Shown: positions 57,639 to 64,000 of the stretch, one piece after another
Layout: each line of letters begins with the position of its first letter
Position numbering within the stretch: the stretch's first letter is position 1
NCBI GenBank assembly: GCA_023653785.1
Contig: JAMKCH010007199.1
Coordinates: 1 to 64,000 of the forward strand
Reading direction: 5' to 3'
Source of the DNA: Ophioderma brevispina
Taxonomy: Eukaryota > Echinodermata > Ophiuroidea > Amphilepidida > Ophiodermatidae
Length of the DNA: 64,000 nucleotides
Translations under genes and position numbers: made by a program
Notes under the pieces: model-generated
Seen by the model: the letters and a program-made list of their open reading frames with translations, nothing else
Database searches by the model: none
Told to the model about the DNA's origin: nothing

Positions 57639-59911
57639 TTGGAATCTTGACTTGGACACTCTAAAAGAGATCTGCATGACTTGGCTGTTGTATTTGTCTC
57701 TACCTAGTTAACCCAGAGATTCTTTGTTCCATTTCCCTTCTGCTCTCAATGCTTCTCACAGACCAACCTTCAGCACCTCACATCCAAAGCACGGGCCCAT
57801 TTTTTTAAATGAAAGGACACTCCCCGAATCCCGTGGGTGTATCCCATTAATCAATCTCTAACAACATTTCATTGTGTGTCGCATTCGGACCCATTCCAAT
57901 ACATTGTGGTCCCATTTCGTAAGTTCACATTTGAGCACCTGATAAGGATAGTAAATATGATCCTATTGATTTTGAAGATGATCCCTTAAAGCATTTAAAC
58001 TGTTATTTTGCGCTGTTTTCAACTAAGGACTAACAAAATAGATCATAGTCCCCAGATGAAAATTTGGTTATTCTTGCAAAATTTCTTGAAACCAGCCAGA
58101 GATCGACCCTGAAGATTTTCCTCCCCAGCAATGAGCACAGTGATATCATGTGATATCGCATTCTTGAAAGTCAACGTCTGCCAATGCATTAGCTCGTGGG
58201 ATACACATCGGGATCTTCATCATGGAAACTCCATAGTTCTAGTTGAGTAAACAAGGATAAAGTTAGTTTTCTTTTCCATTGCCTGATTCAAACTGGCAGG
58301 TAGAAACAGACACCTATAGCAGATGTCCCTCACGCCACTTTACTACAGGAGGTTAACAACAAGTGAGAAGAGAATGATGGGTTTAAATCGGCCCCAGTGC
58401 TTTTTTTTTATTGGATTCTATAGTGATTGGTATCATAATGATATTTTAATTAAATACATATGTTTAATTGGTTACCAAACTAAAATAATTTGTGGAAAAG
58501 ATTAAAAAATTATCCTTGTTAACCTGGTTTTTGACCACCTTCAAATGGAGAAATAAAATCAACATACAAATCATACAATTAATAAAGGTGCAACAAGTTC
58601 CCCATTTCTTTTTATTAGTATTCGGTATCGAAAAGATGACAACAGGAACATGGTACCTTTATCTTGTTACTCTTTTTTTTGTACATTATTGGTGTAATTT
58701 GATTATCAACATACTGAATTTGTTCCTAACACAGGGTAAAACCTCACTTTATACCTACCAAAACCCCAAACAAAATTTGTATCACTTCAATTTGTGGAAA
58801 TTGGGAGTGTTTAATCAAGTAAAGCACCACCATCTCAAAGAATTACAATTTATGGCAGTATTTGACAATTTTTTAAAAGTACTGTTAGACTATCTTGAAT
58901 GATGACCAAACCTATTTTGTGGTGTATTTTCATAGCTTGTAGAATAGTAAAATGATACATTAATAAATTTACCTACTTCAAGCAACTGATATTGTTCTAT
59001 CCTATTACTGCGGGTAAACAACCAATATGGAGAAAATTTAGTGGCAGGGTTGAGACTTTTGAATACCACCAGGACCGTAGAGCATTAGAGCAAGTACAAT
59101 TGGGGGGGTCAAATTTTGCTTTGGGAAAAATTGGCTATTAACCACCACTCGGCAACAAGACAAAAAATCCCCCAAGTATATTGGGATTACCAAATGGAGA
59201 ACAGACATGTGTTTTGAAACCATTTTTGTGTAACTATGAGTTAATAAGGTAACTCTTCCACATGTTATGTTGCAGCTGCCAACATTTAAAGGATCAAAAG
59301 GAGATTTTCTGAGATGAGATTCTCAAATTTAGCATTTGGATTTGGTTGCGAAACCTACCGAGAACATTTCAGCAGTTTTACTTTACAGCAAGTAGAAACA
59401 AAGCCGAAGCTTGCCTGTTGTTCTAATCCTCCCTAGCGAGAAGTATGCTGGATATTCACTGGGCGGCATGGACAAAAAATCTAAAAAATCATCTTTTTAA
59501 TTTATCTCCCTAAAAAAATGTCATTTTGGCCTTATACACTTCAGGTGTGGTTTCATACAGAGGCCAATCATCTATATCTGCAAACAACCAGTTTTAAAAA
59601 ATAATCTGAAAATGTCCTTATCTTAAAAGTTGCTTTACATTTTAATGAATATAAGGATACTGCACAGTAACATATTTTAAATCTTTTCAATTGCTAAAAC
59701 AAACTCTTTAACTGATACTCAATAACCCTGACCCCGATCATTGTTACGGTCACCGCCACTACTATATTCCAGACTGTAGGCATCAAGTGCATTTGTCGAA
59801 GCTATTCACTGCTTTCAATACAGCCATAAAATTTAACAGTGCTTATCTTTGGACAAAAAGCCATTCAATAATGTAAGAAGCAAATGTCCACCCTAAATTT
59901 GAAAACACTTA
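57639..59911. other. no gene recognised
   Basis: 2.3 kb. A 136-codon plus frame at 58492-58902 is AT-rich and hydrophobic-biased in the way of chance frames. Nothing else stands out. Confidence 0.45.
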
Positions 59912-60241
59912 AAGGCACTATCAGTGATCCACCCAAAAATGCTAAAATATTCAAAATTTGCAGTAGTCTTAAAAAAAATGAGTAATTTTTTTTTTCCAAA
60001 TTCAAAATGCAAAAACAGGAAGAAAACTGCACTGTTCAAAGATATGAATCTCCATTCAATTACATGCGGTAGAAAGAGTCTGTACTGACAGCAGTGACTA
60101 AAATATCCAATTTTGCCTTTATTAGGCTGCTTATAACTTGCAGGGTATGTTAGAATAGCTCTACTTGTTAAAGACATACAAAAATCTGATTTTTTATTAT
60201 TCTTTTGATTTTCTGATTTGGCTAATCACTGATAGTGCCTT
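59912..60241. mobile_element. TA-flanked MITE, family AAGGCACTATCAGTGAT, copy 2
   Basis: AAGGCACTATCAGTGAT and ATCACTGATAGTGCCTT are exact inverses, bordered by TA (59910-59911, 60242-60243). The flanks also allow a TTAA reading, but copy 1 at 2415 keeps only TA at its left. 330 bp against 334 bp for copy 1. Confidence 0.9.
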
Positions 60242-60310
60242 TAAAATATTCAAAAAATTACTCTATACAACAGAACCCAACAAGTTTTCATGCCCCATAA
60301 AAAAAATACA

Positions 60311-60780
60311 TCGGTTCTCGGACCGCTTGTGTCGCCTGCCATCGCGGTTAGTGAATGATAGGCCTAACATGACCTTTGACCTTGATATGTGACCTTTGAC
60401 CTCATCAACAAATGAGGGATCCCATGTTGCCACATATTGATTCAAGTTTGGTTCCAATTGAACTTCAACTTTTCAAATGAGGTCAATTTTACATTTTCAG
60501 CCTATTTTACAACTTGACCTCACATGACCTTTGACCTTGGCATGTGACCTTTGACCACATCAAAAGGTGGGGGATGCCATGTTGCACCTGTGACCCAAGT
60601 TTGGTTTAAATCTATCAAAGTATGAGAATATTACAGGCAAATGTTAACCCTTTTTCACAACAGACATCAACAACAGACTACAACAACAGACTACAACAAC
60701 AGACTACAACAACAGACTACAACAACAGTGGACAAAGTGACCCCTATGTGTCTTCCTGCCTTAGGGCAGGCGACACAAAA
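60311..60780. mobile_element. element with TIR TGTGTCGCCTGCC and four DR1 motifs
   Basis: TGTGTCGCCTGCC (60328-60340) is exactly inverse to GGCAGGCGACACA (60765-60777). Between them are two ~170-bp direct repeats of the family seen at 40347, with perfect TGACCTTTGACC at 60370, 60390, 60525 and 60545. A 13-bp microsatellite CAACAACAGACTA (five copies, 60667-60729) sits before the right end. It shares GGTTCTCGG upstream of the left TIR with the 40.3-kb relative, so the real edge may be near 60312. Confidence 0.8.
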
Positions 60781-60790
60781 ATCAAGAAAT

Positions 60791-61406
60791 AAACAATCTT
60801 CAGTGTGCTGGGCCCCATTTCAATAACAAGGTAAGGTAGAAGAAAATGGGCTTTAGAAATTAACTTTTGCCATAAAAAATGGGAAATGCTTCAAAATGCT
60901 TTTTTCATCATTCTAACTTTGTGTGGGTCTCTGTTCACATTTACCTGCTTCAAAGCATCTGATAACTGTATAAATATAGGGGGTTCCCAACTTAAGTTTT
61001 CCCTTAAGATTTTCAATAATAAAAATGAAAACTTATTTTTAGCTTACCAAGCTTCCAGCATTTTTTGTGAATATCTCCAAGAACAATGGATTTTGTTAAG
61101 TGGCACTTTTCTGCTTTCACCAAAATGTTTACACAGCTGGTTGGCACACCACAATAATGTACTTGGTTTTTTTTTTAGCCACGATGTGTACGGGAACATG
61201 CACACAAGATAAAATCACCAATTCATAGACCATCAATGGTAAAAGGTCACAAGTCTATGGTAATCACTGCCATTTTTCAAAAAGCTCACAATTTACTAAA
61301 TCTGCCAAAACTGGGAAAAATTTAACCTTTTTTTCAAAACTTAAACAAAACAAGTAGCAAACTTGCCCATATAAGTCTTCCTTTTTATTGTGTTGAAAAT
61401 CTTATG
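60791..61406. other. no gene recognised
   Basis: A 108-codon plus frame at 60886-61212 has no family resemblance. Confidence 0.4.
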
Positions 61407-61601
61407 CAGGCATGAGAATGAAATAAATGAAAGAAAAAATCTGAAAAAAAAATGTGTGAAACCCAGGAAAAACAACCAAAATCAGGCTAAAAATAAATGA
61501 AAACGTGTACCCAGGAAAAACACCCAAAATCAGGCTAAAAATAAATGAAAACTTGTATCAGGCCAAAAAAAAAAGTTTTCAACCGAAGATTCTCATGCCT
61601 G
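61407..61601. mobile_element. 195-bp MITE, TIR CAGGCATGAGAAT
   Basis: CAGGCATGAGAAT and ATTCTCATGCCTG are exact inverses. CTTATG flanks both sides (61401-61406, 61602-61607), 6 bp and not 8. Inside are two direct repeats of ~50 bp containing AATCAGGCTAAAAATAAATG. Confidence 0.85.
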
Positions 61602-61681
61602 CTTATGGGAGGACTTACAAATTGGGAACCCCACATCTTCCCTCATTGAAATCAAACCCCAAGTAAATTTAATCTCATTTA

Positions 61682-61829
61682 AAGCCACTACCAGTCATTT
61701 TCTTCAACATGTAAACAAATGCACATCCTCAATTTTCCTCAAAATGGTATATTATTTGAAATGATTCAACACTCGCAACCGTGATAATGGGCACTTTAAA
61801 TTTTGGAAAAAAATGACTGATTATGGCTT
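61682..61829. mobile_element. 148-bp TA-flanked MITE
   Basis: AAGCCACTACCAGTCATTTT and AAAATGACTGATTATGGCTT are inverse with few mismatches, bordered by TA (61680-61681, 61830-61831). The end pattern AAG(G/C)CACTA resembles the 330-bp family but the interior differs. Confidence 0.8.
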
Positions 61830-62110
61830 TATGCTCATAAGCAAAGAACTTGCATTTTCAATACAAAATACATTAACAGTGAAAAAGTAACGCACCACAG
61901 CAAAAGCTGTTATCTTCTCTACTTTAACCAAATGAGATTTTATCACTATCTGAAAGGTTACAAATAAGCTTTCAAATGATGCCTAACTTTTGAAAATTTA
62001 AGTTATACTTCATGAAAATATAATAAAGATGTGTACATTTTTGTATTTTCTTTTTATTTCCCAAGCCATTTTGGTTTTTACCTAATATGAGCTTAGCCGC
62101 AAAAACGTAC

Positions 62111-62330
62111 CTTGATGTGAAACATCTATTAAACTGAACATCTGGTATTGTATAAAGTGAGGATTTACATCAAATTCACCCAATACAGCTTTACCCTTGG
62201 ATAAGAAATTGACGGATCCTAACCACCGACATGTAACAGAAATGTATGCCACAGAATTTTGTTTATCAAGGACTAACATGTCTGGTAATATATTTAATAC
62301 CCTCCTTTGATTAAGCATCCATTGCAGACA
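62111..62330 (-). CDS. candidate internal coding exon, unknown protein
   Basis: The minus strand has a consensus donor, CAAG|GTACGT (intron from 62110), and a strong T-rich tract ending in AG at 62345, with a second AG at 62331. Using the second AG leaves an open 220-nt exon reading CLQWMLNQRRVLNILPDMLV, with SVAYISVTCRWLGSVNFL and FQ-free hydrophobic sequence after it, ending at VSHQ. Using the first AG the frame meets a TAG. The composition (evenly mixed residues, few repeats) is the most protein-like of the small frames here. No domain is recognised and no neighbouring exon was found. Confidence 0.35.
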
Positions 62331-62345
62331 CTATGATTCCAGAAC

Positions 62346-63440
62346 TGTACAAATAGAAAAAAAGAAAAAAAATATTTAAGCCTTGCCTGGTATCAGTGTT
62401 TCTGTACAATATACACACAGCACCCGCAGCAACTTCGGTGCAATTGGGTACGGACTTGTCTCAACTACATGAGGAACCACATCGTAGCCATATATATATG
62501 ATGTAAGAATTTTTTTGTCAATTATGAAATGTTTTTGTAGGTGCTGTCATTATAAAGAAGCTTAGAACTGTAATTACTACCACAGTTTTACACATATGCA
62601 TTGTAGCAATCAAAAAAAAATCAATATATGCATGTAGACTACACACTTATGAAACCATTTTTTGAATAGTTAATAAAAGAAGGAACAGAATTTCAATACC
62701 ACTCCATGTTACTAACTGTACCATTCTATTAGAAGCTGGGTTCTCTATTACTATACTTTTGGATGTGTTAGCACAATGCTTAAATATCAAAAAAGATCAA
62801 TGTCTCAGTATGTAATATAATGTACATGCTGGTCATTAAAGTGGGCACTCTAACTGAGAATATATCTTATATTAATGGGCAATGAATTTGTTTCTTTTCA
62901 ATGGTGAATTCACGTAAAATCTCGACAATGCTCAATTGTTTGAAAATCAACAAACGTCCTGGGAGTTAAGGATATATTTTCAGTCAAAGATGCATTAGTC
63001 CCCAAAAGAAGGTTGGTATCAAAGAAAGGCGAAACATGCTTTTGAAAGAGGTCATGTGCATTGTGCAATGAAGGATTTTTTTAATTACAGCATTGGATTT
63101 TTTTTGGGGGGCCTTTGTGGCATAATTGCAAAAAATAACCCAAAACAAAACCCTGAAATTCTGAAAAAGCCCTTTTTAAGGTGGTGTTACATGTTCACCA
63201 TGTCCATGAAAGCCCTGTCCAAACTAAAAAATTGCAGCACTAAATCTTTTGAATTTTCTCGGTGAAGGTCACAGAATTGTTAAATGGTATACTATCATCA
63301 TCTCTTATTAAGACCTATTTGGTACAGTGTAAACTATTTTCTTGATATTTCATCTTTATGCAAAAGGTCCAAGAAGAGTTTTTGCATGCTTTCGAGTAAG
63401 GCTCATCCATACACATGCAGACTGTATGAAAGACCTTTTT
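62346..63440. other. no gene recognised
   Basis: AT-rich, no gene signal. Confidence 0.4.
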
Positions 63441-63545
63441 CAGGACTAATAAAAAATACATCGCGGTCACCGGACTGCGAGTGTCGTCTGCCGTCGCGGT
63501 TTGTGAGTGGGGCCAAAGGTCACATGAGGTCACCAACATGTCACG
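63441..63545. mobile_element. left-end fragment related to the 60.3-kb element
   Basis: AAAAAATACATCGCGGTCACCGG...GTGTCGTCTGCCGTCGCGGTTTGTGAGTG parallels the left end of the 60.3-kb element (AAAAAATACATCGG...GTGTCGCCTGCCATCGCGG). It is followed by AGGTCACATGAGGTCA half-sites, not perfect DR1. No right end is visible. Confidence 0.55.
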
Positions 63546-63735
63546 CTACCCCTCCATTATCGTAGCCCTTACGGAACTCATACAGCAGGCAATATATTAA
63601 GGGGTTAATCATGTTGAGTCACAGAGAAAACACACACAGGACCTACGACCCAGCGTAATCCCGTGCGCCCTTTCTGCAATTCGTGAGACGACACATAAAA
63701 AAAAATAAGGATTTACATTTACAATCTAGTTGAAT

Positions 63736-63947
63736 CAGGGCTGTACGCAGGGTTTATTTTGGGTGGTGCAGGACTTTGAAAAAGTGGACTTTTGGTAAAA
63801 GTGAACTTAAGCCCCCTAAAATGGTCCTTATTTGAACTTAGTCAAAATTTCCCAAGATTTTGAACCTTTTTATCAATAAATTCAGCAAAAATCGGACCTT
63901 TTGTGGAATTTGGGGGGGTGCACCCCACCCCCCCGGGGATGGGCCCG
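63736..63947. mobile_element. hAT-like MITE, family CAGGGCTGTACGCAGG, copy 2
   Basis: It begins CAGGGCTGTACGCAGGG and ends GGGATGGGCCCG. The 8-bp duplication AGTTGAAT is exact (63728-63735, 63948-63955). The interior matches copy 1 at 11545 in order (AAAAGTGGACTTTTGGTAAA, CCCCCTAAAATGG, CCTTTTGTGGAATTTGGGGG) with deletions. Confidence 0.93.
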
Positions 63948-64000
63948 AGTTGAATCAAATAAAACTGTGGTATCTGTGTGATTGTACTAGTAATCTCTAA

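Noticed and set aside
58492..58902. 136-codon plus-strand frame
   Set aside because: AT-rich, hydrophobic-biased composition typical of chance frames, with no domain or splice context.

Overview
This window reads as intergenic or intronic DNA from an animal genome, most likely a marine invertebrate deuterostome such as an echinoderm. That guess rests on low GC content, the absence of any long open frame, two tRNA-derived SINEs with long conserved-looking bodies, and very many short non-autonomous DNA transposons. No complete conserved protein-coding gene, rRNA, functional tRNA or CRISPR array could be supported. The species is not determined.

The window is dominated by mobile DNA, much of it with boundaries readable to the base. 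Seven elements look like non-autonomous hAT transposons with exact or near 8-bp target duplications (11545, 27540, 28180, 40129, 41327, 44327, 49678 and 63736 starts; 11545 and 63736 are one family, 27540 and 49678 another). A second group has terminal inverted repeats flanked by TA, as expected for Tc1/mariner-like MITEs (2415, 17471, 18828, 32508, 59912, 61682). A third group is foldback or whole-element palindromes (8297, 25429, 38950, 39657, 41542, 45332, 46924). Several are nested, and nesting gives relative ages: 40347 sits in 40129, 45386 sits in one arm of 45332, 41327 lies beside 41542, 43159 interrupts a LINE endonuclease, and 55142 splits a LINE.

Retroelements: a decayed LINE reverse transcriptase on + (about 23.87-24.24 kb), an RTE-like LINE endonuclease fragment on + (42.85-43.16 kb), a long 5'-truncated LINE on - (54.56-56.86 kb) and a GC-richer element at 50.65-54.19 kb whose repeats are ordered A1...B1-A2...B2, the split-direct-repeat order of Ngaro/PAT-type tyrosine-recombinase retrotransposons, but with no enzyme recognised inside.

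Satellites and duplications: a ~95-bp satellite (12.88-13.37 kb), a 710-bp recent tandem duplication (16.03-17.82 kb), a 17-bp minisatellite open in all frames (26 kb), a ~0.6-kb duplication (33.5-34.67 kb), and a 35.48-37.56 kb duplication in which one copy carries an extra 1,046-bp segment. That segment holds a small spliceable minus-strand ORF with a downstream AATAAA. Other weak coding candidates are single exon-like ORFs at 19.37 kb (+), 38.04 kb (+) and 62.11 kb (-).

Two transposons (40.35 and 60.3 kb) carry multiple perfect TGACCTTTGACC motifs, the nuclear-receptor DR1 site, which is the most interesting regulatory signal in the window.
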